DNA from: Hygrophila difformis
Taxonomy: Eukaryota > Streptophyta > Magnoliopsida > Lamiales > Acanthaceae
Assembly: GCA_030278955.1 (NCBI GenBank)
Contig: JAOANR010000011.1
Span: forward strand, 44,937,417-45,001,416
DNA length: 64,000 nt
Reading direction: 5' to 3'
In this document: positions 11,393 through 23,765 of the stretch, piece after piece
How positions within the stretch are numbered: position 1 is the stretch's first letter
Layout: each line of letters starts with the position of its first letter
Program-made: the position numbers and the translations under genes
The notes under the pieces: generated by a model
Seen by the model: the letters and a program-made list of their open reading frames with translations, nothing else
Databases searched by the model: none
What the model was told of the DNA's origin: nothing

Positions 11393-13483
11393 TAAAAAAA
11401 AAAAAATTCGCCCCGTGCTTGCTGCTTGATTATAATGACCTCCTCATCAAGAAACTGTGGAAATTACCATGCATCTTTGCCTCTGTAATTCAAGCCGCGT
11501 GAAAAAATATTATTCTTTACTTTTGGTTGTTGCAAACTATCTAGTAGTAGTAAATAGTTAGGTAACGTGTATTGTTTGATTTTTTTAACACCGTTCATTA
11601 TTCAATTTTGACTCGGTTTTATTGTAATTATTATATATTTGAAAAAAATAGTCAAGTATTGTTAGATTCGTCTAGTCATATAATTCTATAATATATACTC
11701 CCTCCGTCTCAGTGAATTGTCTCGTTTGACTTTTCGACACTGTTCATTGTTCAACTTTGACTTAATATTATTGTAATTATAAATTTTTTTAAAAAAATAG
11801 TCGAGTTTGGTCTTGTTAAATTCGTCTAATCGTATAGTTTTAGAATATACTATATTTTATATAACTTTTAGTTGTACATATTTTGAGATATTAACGATTA
11901 AAAAAATGAATTGGATTGTGTGCTGAAATGAAATGTGAGAGATTTCAAGTGGGACAGAGGGAGTATTTCATATAATTCTTAGATGCACATATTTTAAGAT
12001 ATTAAGATTAAAAAAATGCATTATTTGATTGGTGTCCATGAGTAAGACAAGACAAATTTGTTGGGATAGAGGGAGTATAATTTTAACAAGTCTAACGTAT
12101 ATAGAGTACAGTACTATTTAGAATTAGTTATGTATTTTCAACTATATATCCATCACTAAAAGTAAAAAAATTCACTCTTAAAAAGAATAGATTGCAAATT
12201 TACAACCTTTTGCCATCACCTTTGTATTGTACATTAGATCCGTAGCAAAAACAAAGAAATTAGTATGTTAGTATATACTCCTATATATATATTGTTCATA
12301 AAATCCTTTGATCATACTTATAGATAGTGAATTTTATTCTGAATACAATCTCAACTTTTTGAAGATAATTATGTGTGTATTTACTTGTTTTGTGAGGTTT
12401 AATTGTAATTATCACATTATTGTATTATTCCCCAAAAAGAATAAACTTCTATTTACTTTTTTTGTGAGGTTAATTGTAAATTTGTAATTGTCACATTATT
12501 GTATTATTCCCCAAAAAGAATAATACTCTTCTATGTTCGTTTTATATCAAATCATTTACTAGTACTGTACTTGTTTATTTACCAAAAAAATCATTTACGT
12601 GTAAAAGGAATGTTATACAAATCCATGCAAAGACTCCCCATTCTGCATATCAGTAATTATTTCTTTTTCTCATTGTTTGGTACAAATTTGTTATATAGAA
12701 ATTACCTTGTTGATGTATGATATTTTCACTATATATAGATAAAAATTTCTCGTTACGTTGGACTGAGGGGAAAAAAATAATTAAAATCTTACTTTAATTC
12801 TAATTACTGTGAAATTCAAATGGCTGTCAAATTAATTAATTAAAAGAAGATAAACCAAATCAATAAACACCATTAAAAGCACTTTCAGAAATGGAATTTA
12901 ATTTAATAGGAGCAATAATAATAAATAAATGGGAAATAACCTTGGAAAGAAGGCAAACGAGAGACTGCAAGTGATTCCTGGCGACGGAATCGCCGATGAA
13001 GGCGAGTGATTTCCCGCGTACGATTTTGAAAAACTCGAGAGGATCGAAACCGGGCAAATCGCAGTGGTCGGGCTTCCATTTCCACATGAGGTAATCGGAA
13101 TCGGGGCGGCCGAATTTCTGGCAGTTCTGGTGCTCCTGAATCGCGCGGCACGTTGAATTCGTGTAGTAGGGCCCGTCGGGATTGGGCACCCACTCGCCGC
13201 TGAATAAGTTGCATTTCTTACGAATCAACGACAGTTTGGGGATATTGATCGCCTCCGGCTCCGTGTTGGCGTCCGGCGGATTTTGTCCGGCATGATGATC
13301 GGCGGCGAGGGGAGTGGAGTCGTTGTTGGTGATTATTAGGGATTGGAAATGGAAAGGGGGGTGGGAATTGTAGAGGCGAGCGGAGAGGAAGTAGAGAGGG
13401 ATGGTGATGAGGAGGGCGGGAAGAAGGGCAACGAAAATGGGGATTCTTGGGGAGTTTCTTTGGGTTAGGGTTTTGTCCTTCAT
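10596..13483 (-). CDS. Trichome birefringence-like protein (polysaccharide O-acetyltransferase)
   Basis: Two exons, 13483-12941 and 11351-10596, join in phase 0 across a 1,589-bp GT-AG intron to give 432 residues, a normal size for the plant TBL (DUF231) family. TBL proteins are Golgi type II membrane enzymes that O-acetylate wall polymers such as xylan, mannan, xyloglucan or pectin. Residues 14-36 form one hydrophobic signal anchor ([19 protein letters not shown]). The TBL domain starts with [17 protein letters not shown]. The GDS motif follows in [10 protein letters not shown], and the C-terminal D-x-x-H motif is [15 protein letters not shown]; together they supply the catalytic triad. ATG 13483 was chosen because it places the anchor near the N-terminus; the frame is open upstream but unlike the family. 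The substrate and the Arabidopsis orthologue cannot be fixed by eye. The intron has been enlarged by MITEs. Confidence 0.93.
11363..11392. repeat. (ATA)n microsatellite in TBL intron
   Basis: About nine ATA units lie just inside the intron next to the 3' splice acceptor of TBL exon 2, followed by an A-run. Confidence 0.8.
11552..12077. mobile_element. Stowaway-type MITE interrupted by another copy
   Basis: Homologous left (about 11552-11695) and right (11966-12077) parts of one element are separated by a second, complete element. The outer copy's right end GGGATAGAGGGAGTA is preserved and its left end is eroded. The interior runs continuously across the insertion (ATAATTCTATAATATA then TTTCATATAATTCTTAG), as in the copy at 1197. 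It lies in the TBL intron. Confidence 0.7.
11696..11965. mobile_element. Stowaway-type MITE nested in a related copy
   Basis: A 270-bp element with ends TACTCCCTCCGTCTC and GGGACAGAGGGAGTA is inserted at a TA dinucleotide inside the older relative at 11552-12077. It is non-coding. Confidence 0.78.
12380..12533. repeat. Tandem duplication (about 72-80 bp, two copies)
   Basis: Two adjacent copies (about 12380-12451 and 12452-12533) share TTGTGAGGTT, TAATTGT, CACATTATTGTATTATTCC and CCCAAAAAGAATAA. The second copy carries a few extra bases. It lies within the TBL intron. Confidence 0.8.
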
Positions 13484-13589
13484 ATTAGTATTATTTTGTA
13501 TCGTATGGAATTGGTGTTCTTGGGAATTTATAAAATATATGGGAAACGAAGAGGAAAATGAAAAGAAATTTAAAGAGAGGACAAAAGTT

Positions 13590-13612
13590 AGATATGGTAT
13601 AATAATATATAT
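13590..13612 (-). promoter_or_regulatory. Possible TATA box of the TBL gene
   Basis: A TATATATATATT run lies 110-130 bp upstream of the chosen TBL start codon, a plausible position for a plant core promoter with a short 5' leader. The surrounding DNA is AT-rich, so the assignment is weak. Confidence 0.35.
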
Positions 13613-13639
13613 ATTCACGGAAAATGATAAGGGTTACCC

Positions 13640-15201
13640 ATAAATTTATCAACCCGTTACAACTTACAATTCCTAGAATGCATAGTATTTTATACAAACA
13701 TAAGAATTATGGTTCTTTTCGGCACGTAAAGTTGTAGTTGTAGGGAGCTATAGTTGTTTGGAGTTATAGAAGCTAGCTGTAGTAGTTGTAGCTCTCATAA
13801 AATTATAATTTGAAAGAAAAAATAATTAAATTGTAAAGTAGTTTTCGAAAACTCACAAAAACTACTCAAGGTAGCTTCTGATTGTAGAACTTTTTGGATT
13901 TGCAATTCACAGCTAGCCTAAAAACTAGTGTGAAGAAAATGACTACTCCATTATAGTATATTTGTTTTGATCTGTTTTTTTCCCCCTTATGTGCACTGTA
14001 ACTAGTGTTCCGGCCTCTAGGAGGGAAAGTGCTATTGTTCACAATGCACCTATATTATGACGTTGATATTACGGTTATGTTTGGGAACAAACACTAGCGA
14101 TTAACGTTAATCTTCTAAAATACATACTAAAAATAACCTAAAAATCTGTATATAGTAAACACTAATATTACCGCCAAATTTTAATATCTAATCTCTAAAT
14201 TCTAAATGTTCTCTCCCTAAACTTTTAGCTTTCTAAACTCCAGATTCTAAACTCTAATTTAAAATTGCATTAACAAACACTATTGTTCAAATTTAAAACT
14301 ATTTTTTACCATTAATTTCAAACTCCAGATCTGGAGTTTAAAACTATTTTTAAAACTAGACTCTAAACTCCAAACTCTAGACGCTAAACTATAATTATTT
14401 TTCAAACATACCCTATATATTGGATTTAACATTTTAACGTTGTTTATTACTCGCCTTGTGTCTTACACATATCTTTTGTTGGATATGTGCACTGCTTTGT
14501 TGTTTGCTATTTAAATCCAAATAAATGTAGAAGTTAAAATGATGAGATTTTCTGCTGCAGTACTTTTTTCCCATTGAAATAACTTTAGTTCGATTTTTTT
14601 GAGAGGATTTTACCTTAATTAGATTTAATTATTGCCAAAATTCATATACTAACTATTTATTGTAATTTGGATTCATTTTCGGAAATTATGTGTTGTTTTT
14701 GGAATAATAATTTTACTTTTTTTTAAACAGTAATGTGTGATTATGCTTTTGTGGTGTACTTCATCATTTTTAACTATCTCAATTGGGGAGTAATTGTTGT
14801 TTTTAATGACATGAAATTACAATATCATATTTTACTTTATTTATTTATTTATTTATTTTTTAGGAGAATGGAGGGACGAAGCTATTTATTTGCAATATCA
14901 CATTCTGATGCGGTTTAGTATCTTCTTTGCCAAAAGGTAAAATCCCGTAAGGAAGGTCTAGGAACCAACCACAGATCCAGCGGCGACGGGGGATCCAGGC
15001 AGAGCCGGCGAAGGATAGGATGGGGAGCACGGATGCGGAGAACCAAAGTCAATGTCCATTTTCCAATCTAAAATAATTTACACATTCTCCACATATCTTA
15101 ATTTTCAAAATTATTTTAATTTAAATTTATTTTATCTATTGTAGGACTTGGATGTTGCATCAACCCTACAATAATAATTTTAAGCACGTTATATATATAT
15201 A
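13640..15201. other. Intergenic DNA with decayed small elements
   Basis: No gene is supported. About 13714-13920 is rich in GTAGTTGTAG and AGCTAGC motifs and looks like an old MITE. A better-defined element sits at 14073-14413. ORF 14733-14918 is low-complexity. Confidence 0.5.
14073..14413. mobile_element. MITE-like element with GGTTATGTTTG ends
   Basis: The inverted ends are GGTTATGTTTGGGAA on the left and TTTTTCAAACATACCC on the right. The interior is rich in AACTCTAAACTCTA-type repeats. The same architecture is seen at 27731-28007. No clear target duplication was found, so the superfamily is open. Confidence 0.5.
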
Positions 15202-15214
15202 CTAGTCATACACC

Positions 15215-15229
15215 TGTGCGATGCACAGC
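15215..15229 (-). other. Helitron 3' terminal hairpin
   Basis: A perfect 6-bp stem with a 3-base loop (CTGTGC, ATC, GCACAG on the minus strand) lies ten bases before the terminal CTAG. This is the position of the replication-termination hairpin in Helitrons. Confidence 0.85.
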
Positions 15230-15371
15230 GTAAAAGGGATGCACAACTGCTCATGGAGAAAGAAAAAATAATTATAGGTAAGTGTATGTGAGTTCCTATC
15301 TACAACAATTTGTTTCGACCAAGATAGCTGGAAGTTCCAGCTAATAAGAATCCTAATGAACCTAAAAAAAC

Positions 15372-16540
15372 GATGTGCATCTGATATGGCCTGATCAACT
15401 ATCTCAAAACCGTAGACATGTTTTGCCCTTAAAAAAAGGAAGAAAAAGAAAAAGAAAAACTGGTTTAAAATAGAATGAGCCAGAGAAATCCTTGACTAAT
15501 AAGAAAGGGAAAATTACCTTTTAGCAAGCGACAGACCAATGGTTCCAGTCCCACAAAAGAGATCAAGAACTATTTCAGAGCCATCTCCTCTCAGACAAGC
15601 GTAGTCCTCAATTAGTTTATACAGAGAAAACGGACAATGAGAAGAAAGGAGAACCAATACAGTCACAAAATTTAATACAGATGAATACTCTCTAAATCTT
15701 AACAGCATAGAATACAATAAAGCATAAATACAGAATGATCTTTTTTATTACATATACCTGATGTGAATTTGTTTGAAAGAAATAGTTTACTGAAATTTGA
15801 AACTTCAATCCTCTAAGGCTATCCATTATTGTTGGTTTACCAAAGAGTGTGTACTCCTGCTCTTCAACGGAAGTGTTGCCCACAAAAGTATTTACGTTGT
15901 TCATGATACTCACCTATTTTGAAAAATTGAGGGATAAATCTATTATTCGATAAACATGAATGTGTATGAGTAGATAATAAGCTAAAATAAATATATACTG
16001 ATTTTAATCTCATGGACCACACCATTTACATGATGAAAGTCGAGTGCAAATAAACTCTCATAGAAAAAATAACCAATGAATTGATCAAGTCAACATTTCC
16101 CACTCCATTTGCTAATCTGAAAACAAATTAGGAAAAAAAAATACAATATTTAACCCACACATTGATGAAGTGATGAGCATTGTTCATGAGAATTACCTTA
16201 TGAAATGATGAGCATTGCTCAAGAGAATTACCTCAATTCCATATTCTAAAATTAAAATAACAAATGTACTTCATGTATCATGATCATCAACATCCAGTAA
16301 AAGAGATTGTTACTGTGAAATTTTCTATATCCATTCGGCCAAGCATGAAGATTAATTCAAACACTCACCACATTAGGAAACACTCACCACAGTTCTGGTT
16401 TGTATGATGAAGTGACAAAGTTAACCATCCGCTCAGGCTGACCGGTCACAATATTCCTGAGAGAAAGATAATCAAACGATTGAATGATGAGCTAGCTATA
16501 GAGCGAACACTACCTGTAATGTCTATAACCATAACAAGGT
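15372..16540 (-). pseudogene. RNA (uracil-5-)-methyltransferase fragment (Helitron cargo)
   Basis: Several exons match the plant TrmA/RlmD-type RNA m5U methyltransferase of the AT3G21300 kind. From the 5' side: about 16457-16391 (NIVTGQPERMVNFVTSSYKP), about 15911-15757 (SIMNNVNTFVGNTSVEEQ through FQISVNYFFQTNSHQ), about 15625-15519 (LYKLIEDYACLRGDGSE then the SAM-binding VLDLFCGTGTIGLSLAK) and about 15430-15372 (AKHVYGFEIVDQAISDAHR). Exons 15519 and 15430 still join in phase across a usable GT-AG intron. After HR the sequence stops matching, so the catalytic C-terminal half is absent. The N-terminal TRAM region was not found. It is truncated at both ends and cannot encode an active enzyme. 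Confidence 0.85.
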
Positions 16541-16774
16541 TGATGAAAATTAAAAGCATGAAGTCTACCATATCCAGAAGCAAACCACTCTCGGACCACT
16601 TCCATGACCAGTAAAAGCAAGAGGAAAGAAATCTTTAGCAGGTAATATTTGCAAGGTTTCCAGTGCTTAAACCATTTGGTATAAAAATCAGTAAACAAGC
16701 AAATTTAACAATGTAACTTGTAAGCTGAATATTCTAATTATGTGAAAGTGCTGTGTGTGGGTGTCTAGATTAGA

Positions 16775-17659
16775 GAGAGGGGAGAGACCCTTTTTGCTAT
16801 TAACCACATTATCGTGAATGGATGGAGCTTTAGATGGTACATCTGGAAGATCCAGATCATCTTCATTTTCTTTGGCTGATGGAGTGGTAGAGGGAACTTC
16901 AGGTAGATCGTCAGAGAGCATCTGCATATAACCAAAAGGTGCATTGGTTAGCGCTTCATAACAAGCCCAATAAGAACTATAAATCTGGGTAAGGCACAAC
17001 AGCATGGTTTACTTTCGCAAACCAAAAAAATTCAAGGAGCCCAATGTTGTGCTTCTTGGCTGTTGCAAAAGAAAAATTGACAAGTAACCCAAAAGAATAT
17101 AAAATGGTTGTTCTATGGTTGGAAGCCAGCCCCACGGTACACCAGCAAATGAAGCAGGAGGTTCATGCAGCATTCTCAATAAACATAAAAGTTCAAAAAT
17201 TAATGAGGATCAGAGAAAAAGACCAGTTACAGTTTATCAGAATGTGACAATAAATATCAACTCATAAGAAATATTATGGGCTTTATAAAAAGAACCATTC
17301 TACATTCAGGTAGAGAACCTCACATCTGATCATAAGAGCTTGGTAACACAGCATACCATATGACAAAGGCAATACAAGAAGAATGAGAATCACCAAACAC
17401 AAGATTTAGCAAAAGAATATATTAGTGCTTTGCAAATTACCTAAATATACAATGTAAGATATGTCAATTTTCAAAATTAGAAGACAAAATCAGCAATGGA
17501 TGTTTCAGCTGTATAAGTTGTAATGTATCCCAAAAACCGTGTAAGTTGTAAACCAATACGAACACAAACCTGGCTCTCTAGTTGTGCAAACTCTGCCAAA
17601 ACTTCCTCTTCATCTTCAGCGGATAGCTTCTCTCCCAGGATTTCATTAATTTCCTGCAA
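16775..17659 (-). pseudogene. VPS20/CHMP6 (ESCRT-III) fragment (Helitron cargo)
   Basis: Two exons resemble the C-terminus of the SNF7-family ESCRT-III subunit VPS20. The piece at about 17659-17570 reads MQEINEILGEKLSAEDEEEV followed by LAEFAQLESQ. The piece at about 16925-16780 reads LSDDLPEVPSTTPSAKENED and LDLPDVPSKAPSI, the usual acidic, Pro-rich tail. The basic helical core needed for membrane binding and polymerisation is missing, so only the tail was captured. The intact protein would act in endosomal sorting. Confidence 0.8.
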
Positions 17660-18785
17660 TAAGAATGACTATCAGCATAGGGACAAAAAACACTAGATAG
17701 ACTACTTGCGAAGATTCAACACTGATCTTTTTGCCACAGTAAATACTCTATAAAAATAGAATAAAATAAAATAAGAAGTAATAATAATGCAACAGTAAAC
17801 CTTGGTGATTCTGAAAGATATAGTAAAGATAACAACAATACATATTGGGCAAACTAAAAAAGTAGCATGAAAAAGTCCTCAACAGCACACCATAATGATA
17901 AGTTGCCCAATAATTCTCGAGATGGGTGGCTCAGTGGACCACTGTACATAGTTCCAAAAGTATAAAATAACAGTTATAGATGAAATATCAACAATAATAC
18001 TTAACAGAATATCACAACTTTGTGCATAATTTCCAAATCAACCAAATGGACAAAGCATCAAAATATAGTTCAGAATCATCTTCCTCGAACAGGACTATTA
18101 GGGGCTAAAAATTTGGAAAGGATGGATCCGGTAAGAAAGGAAACAAAAGGGACTATTTTGACAATTTTTCCACGTATGTAGTATACTTTAATGTACGAAT
18201 ATAGAGGACTGTGCTTTATGCAAATGAAAAATACTCTATTTGATAACATTTGTGAAGGGATTAGAATATATAATGATTAGAAAATAAACCTATTCAATAT
18301 TATTTTGACACAAATGTAAGGGTGCATCGTTGATGTAATGTAATAGTAAAATTAATATAAAAATGGTAGAAAGTTGTTAAATGGAGAAAAACAAAACAAA
18401 ACAATACCACAAAAAATGTTAGAGAGCTTACAAGGAAGCATCCTAAAGGGGAATGATAACGACCAACTCCGCAACTCATTATTACTTTTCAACTTCTCAA
18501 ACCATTCTTTAATTTGACTTGAGATCGATCAGCTAATTTTCTTTATCACTTATTTTACTTGATTTATTTTAGGAATGAAGAATAAGAGACGGAAAACGGG
18601 GACCAGTCAATAATGCAATTGCAAATTAAATCGAGTAAAATTAGAGATACCAGGGTTACCTGTAATTTGTAAATGTAGGTATGTCCGCCAACAAGAAAAA
18701 AGGTCGCCACGTTACAGCAACACTATCACTTTATTAAATGCTTTATCCAAAATATGTCTGCAAGAGAAGGGTGATGATGCAAACT

Positions 18786-19556
<771 letters not shown>

Positions 19557-20005
19557 TATAGTCTGTTTTAGCATAGAAGCAGTAACTGCCAGCTCCTCCA
19601 TCAAATTCAGCATCAACTAATCTATCATCATTTGAATTGTCCAAAGGTTGGGATTCTTCTTCCGGAGGTGTATAATTAATGAAATCTCCAACAGGACATA
19701 AACAGCCAGCAACATCCCACAATATATACATGGTGCGTGATGATATATTATAAAATGTTAAAAACAAAAATAAGGAAATCCCAACAACGGTTTTTCATGG
19801 AAATAGTAGGCACAATAACCAGAACCTAATTTCAGAACGAGGGGGGAGGATGGATATTGATAATGAACCAGATGACAAACTGCTTACTGTTGCATAAGCC
19901 CAAAACCAGGCACTGAAGGTTACCAAATGAACTTTGAGATTGAGTGCACCCATAAGTGGAGTAGCTTCTTCCCACTCCCTTTTACATTCTTGAACAGAAG
20001 TTTCT
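19557..20005 (-). pseudogene. SET-domain (Rubisco-LSMT-like) methyltransferase fragment (Helitron cargo)
   Basis: Two exons match the SET/Rubisco LSMT-like protein lysine methyltransferase family. About 19990-19875 reads TAETSVQECKREWEEATPLM then ALNLKVHLVTFSAWFWA. About 19740-19557 reads SSRTMYILWDVAGCLCPVGD then FINYTPPEEE and GGAGSYCFYAKTDY. In the intact family CPVGDxxNY contributes to S-adenosylmethionine binding and the YCFYAR-like segment ends the SET core. Both the start and the C-terminal substrate-binding domain are absent. The 3' end is fused directly to the CDPK fragment. Confidence 0.72.
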
Positions 20006-20214
20006 GCAGTCAAAATCACATCATCAATCTACAAGTAATATTTCACATTCTTAGCATCAATATTATCTCTTTAGTACACTACCATCCTCATATTGATATA
20101 GATATCGGGACTCTGAACAAGAGATCAATGACCAAACCAACCTGCAATGCATCAATCTCAAACTGAGAAATGCTACTGCAGAAGCAAAAAAGAAGTCAAA
20201 ATTTTCTCCCAAAT

Positions 20215-21097
20215 AGGCAATATCATCAGCGTGAAGCGAAGTAATATACCCTATTTTCTCTGCATGTTTCTTGAAGTATGCTTCACAAATGCTGAGAGAA
20301 ACAAAAAAGAACACATTATCCAAGGAAATCACAAACATCAACGATGGAAAATGATGATAAATAATGTCATAGAATGAAATAAACTAAAAACAATGGAACA
20401 AAAAAGGGCAAGAATCATGAAGAAAACCTTCGGGTAAATGGACGCCTCAGAAGTACTCTGGGTGCATACTTCTTTTGCTTTTTAACTCGGTATCTTTCCT
20501 GCAAATAGAAACATCACAATTTGACTCCAGAGCAGATTTTTTCATATTTCATATCAATTATTTACCTGTGAAAATGCGGTTTTCTTGTCAAATGTTGCAC
20601 TGTTTGCAATGAGGGCCTCAACTATTTCATCTCCTGTTGCACCCTTTCTGCAAAATAAATATAAACCATGAAGCACATTGGATATGTAAAAGTTTCCACT
20701 TATCTTGTCGAATGAAATTCGATTAATCCAACCAAAGATGACAAACAACTGGACCTTTAAACTGATCAATTGCAGAAAATAACACCGTATTCTTATTTAT
20801 CATCTCTGAACTAATTTTTCAGAAAAAAACATAGTTCATGAGGCTGAATAACCATGTAACAGCAAAAAGGAGCTCAAGTTGTTCCTGCTTTAAGTTAACA
20901 AACAAGAATAACTAAATAAATGTTTCAAATGCATATAATACTTGTTTTTAGTTTTTAAGCTAGTAAAAAGCTTTACTTCCGCATATCATCTATGTCATCA
21001 CTGGTCAGATTCTGGGCAGTATTATTATCCAATATTGCACGATTATCTCTGCATTCCTCCACAACTTGTCCATCCTCCTTCTCCAATAAATTATTAC
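20215..21097 (-). pseudogene. TRM6/GCD10 tRNA m1A58 methyltransferase subunit fragment (Helitron cargo)
   Basis: Four exons match plant TRM6, the non-catalytic partner of TRM61 in the nuclear tRNA adenine-58 N1-methyltransferase. About 21097-20979 has NNLLEKEDGQVVEECRDNRA then NNTAQNLTSDDIDDMRK. About 20652-20565 has KGATGDEIVEALIANSATFD then KKTAFSQ. About 20499-20430 has RYRVKKQKKYAPRVLLRRPF. About 20291-20215 has SICEAYFKKHAEKIGYITSL. The first two still join in phase (K-K-G-A-T). The N-terminal barrel and most of the Rossmann-like domain are missing. Confidence 0.85.
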
Positions 21098-21639
21098 CTG
21101 ATAAGAAAATTTATATGCATGCATTAGCAACAGAATGGATGGTCGAAATGGCAGCACGACTAAAATTCATCCTTGAAGACTTAAGCACAAACACAAAGGT
21201 ACACAAATCAGTTGATTGAAAGAGAACGGATAAAACTTTTGCGATTGAAAATTAACTTCTTTAATTTCTCCAGTAGTAGTTAAAGTAGGTGGTAAAACAA
21301 CATATACAAATCTTAAAGCATAGCACGTAAGATTAAACAAGATAATAAGGGTATGCAAGTTGATCTTAAGGGATCGCTATTGTGCAAACCTTCAACCAAA
21401 TTTCACTTCAGAACACATCTTTTCTAAAGTTCCAGCATCCAAAGCAACATAAAAACTGTTTCTTGACTTTAGAAAAAAAGGATGTGAATGAAGTAAGTCA
21501 CTCGACTTGACTTCAAATTATTCAACTGATAACGAATTGATAATGATTAAAAAACTGTTCACATCGCCCATCCTGCCGACTTCGTGGAGACCGTCGCATG
21601 GCCGCAATTTCGTGTGGGGAGGAAAGAGGATGAAGTGGA

Positions 21640-22426
21640 AATCGGCGGCGCCGCTCGAATGCGCAGACCAGGGTCAGAGCGGACGACGGAGAGGGAAGGG
21701 TCGGCGGTGTGGTGTGGCTAGGGTTTCGCTAGTGAGGACTGAAAGGGGGCTAGGTCGGGCAGGCGGTAGAGTCCGGTGGGAACAGTACCAGCGAAATCGT
21801 AAATGAAGGAATCCGATTGCTGGCGTCCCTGTCCGAGAACACTGAGACCCTGTGGGAGCCAGCGGGAGGGTTTCCCCGTTTGATATTATGCCCAGAGCCG
21901 GAGGAGCTAGCAACGTCGTGGATTGGGAATCGATCGAAGACATGGCAGAGATGAGGAAAGCCACAACCAAGTTCGTGATTGCAAATTACATGCTATTTCC
22001 ACAAAACCGAAACAAAAAATACAACCCTTTGCAAAAACAAACCGGAAATTTCAAACATACCTTACGACAGCCGTTGAAAGCCACGGAGGAAGTCTCCTTC
22101 AACGAGAACAACACACAGAAAAGAAACTGGAACCCAGCGACTGCGAAGACACGTCGTCGAAGGCAGGCACGAAGCTTCAAACCTCGAGTAAGCCCACATA
22201 AAAATTGAAGCGTGGCAAATTGGACAGAAAGACGACGGAGAGAACGACAGCGAGACACCTGAGTGGTGAGTGGAAGCCAGCGAAGAGTACCCGCCGCCCG
22301 ACCCGCACAGCGAAAACCGGGTCACATCCAATGGTCAGAAACACAAATTGTAAGCTGCATCCAAGGGCCCAGATTGCAATTGATGGGAACAATTAAAAGC
22401 TCTCCCATTTATATAGTAGTAATAGA
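21640..22426 (-). other. Helitron 5' region with an unidentified first exon
   Basis: The 5' terminal ~500 bp contain CTTGGATGCAGC and GACCATTGGAT motifs typical of plant Helitron 5' ends. An open frame (21970-21674) reads MSSIDSQSTTLLAPPALGII and NGETLPLAPTGSQCSRTG. It could be a captured 5' exon, but I do not recognise the gene. GC content rises here. Confidence 0.45.
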
Positions 22427-22479
22427 TATATAGATAGACACTCATATATCGACAAATATACACTACAAAAAAAATATGA

Positions 22480-22640
22480 ATCACCGACCGAAATCACCGA
22501 CCGACACTACACGGGTCGGATTTACCGACCGCTCCCCCGACCGCATGCAGCGGTCGGTAAAAAATAGCCATTTTGCCCCCCCCCCCAACTCAGAAACGAC
22601 CAGACTACCGACCGGATTGCGGTCGGTAACCTAGTGCTCT
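22480..22640. repeat. CACTA left sub-terminal repeats
   Basis: Direct and inverted copies of ACCGACCG/CGGTCGGT occur about every 10-30 bp, mirrored at the right end around 25420-25685. In En/Spm-type elements such repeats bind the TNPA-like protein. Confidence 0.85.
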
Positions 22641-23765
22641 ATTACAGCCCCAAATCGCTGTAAATCGGCACATTCCCCCCCCCCCCCACCCCTCCAATTT
22701 TTACTCCCTCCGATTCCCTCCCACAAACCACCACCGCGCCGACCACCACTCCCGACTCCGAACACCACCGACAATCCGCGACCACCGCCGACCAACCTCC
22801 ATTCGAGCGTGATGAGTTTCCCTCGTCCGTAATCTTCCTCGCGCGCAGCCGCTCAACCACCATCGCCGCCCGCCCCTGTCCCATCCGAGCACCACCACCG
22901 CCGGGAGCAGCGCCGGCCGCCCGAGCTTCGGACCACCGCTGCCGTTCGGCCCACCACCCAGTCCCGCGCCGCCGCCGACCCTCCCAAGCCACACGCCGCC
23001 CGCTGCCCGGCAGCCACCGAGCCGCCACCCCCTGCCCGTCGGAGCCCTTCCATTCGAGATGCACCGTTCCATTCGATCACTACATTGAGGTATTCGATTC
23101 ACCAATTATTTCCATTCGTTTCACATATTCGAATTTTCGGACTGTTTTTTCGATTGATTTCTATGTGTTTGTCGTTGTATGTTGAATATTCTTGTCATTG
23201 TCGTTCGAATATTATTGTCGTTGCTCGTAACACCTAAAATTGACGCAATTCGGTTTTTTTGGATTGAAAGTGTGAACTCAATTGTGTTCGATGGCGAAAA
23301 TGTTAAAAATTGAACATTTTTGGACGTCTTAAATAACCACAGTGGTTGTTTTGTCGTATTACGAACACATTATTTGGAATCTTGAAATTGTAGGCTCATC
23401 GTAGAATACTCACGTCGAGTAGATGAACTTTCATATATGATATGCTCCATTTGGATTCCGTATGAAAAAAATATGTCATTTTCAAGTGTAAATGTTGATT
23501 TTGTTCAATTTGGGATTCTACGTTCATATGTTGTCGTTGTATGTTGATTTTGGATTGAAAGTCTTAGATGTATCATTTCAAACAATTTGGCTAATTCAAA
23601 CAATTTATTAAGTTGAATTAATACCAAAGTAGCTTTTGGTCAAGCTGGGGGACGATGGACTGTAAGTAGCTTATGTTTTAAAGTCATTTTGCATTTCAAC
23701 TATATATATATGTATATATTACGTACTTAAGTTTATTGCGTATTTAAAAGTTGCGTTCTTGATTT

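Noticed and set aside
22642..23105. GC-rich minus-strand frames up to 140 residues
   Set aside because: They are antisense to the CACTA leader, consist of Gly/Arg/Trp low-complexity translation and overlap each other in three frames, as expected from GC-rich repeats.
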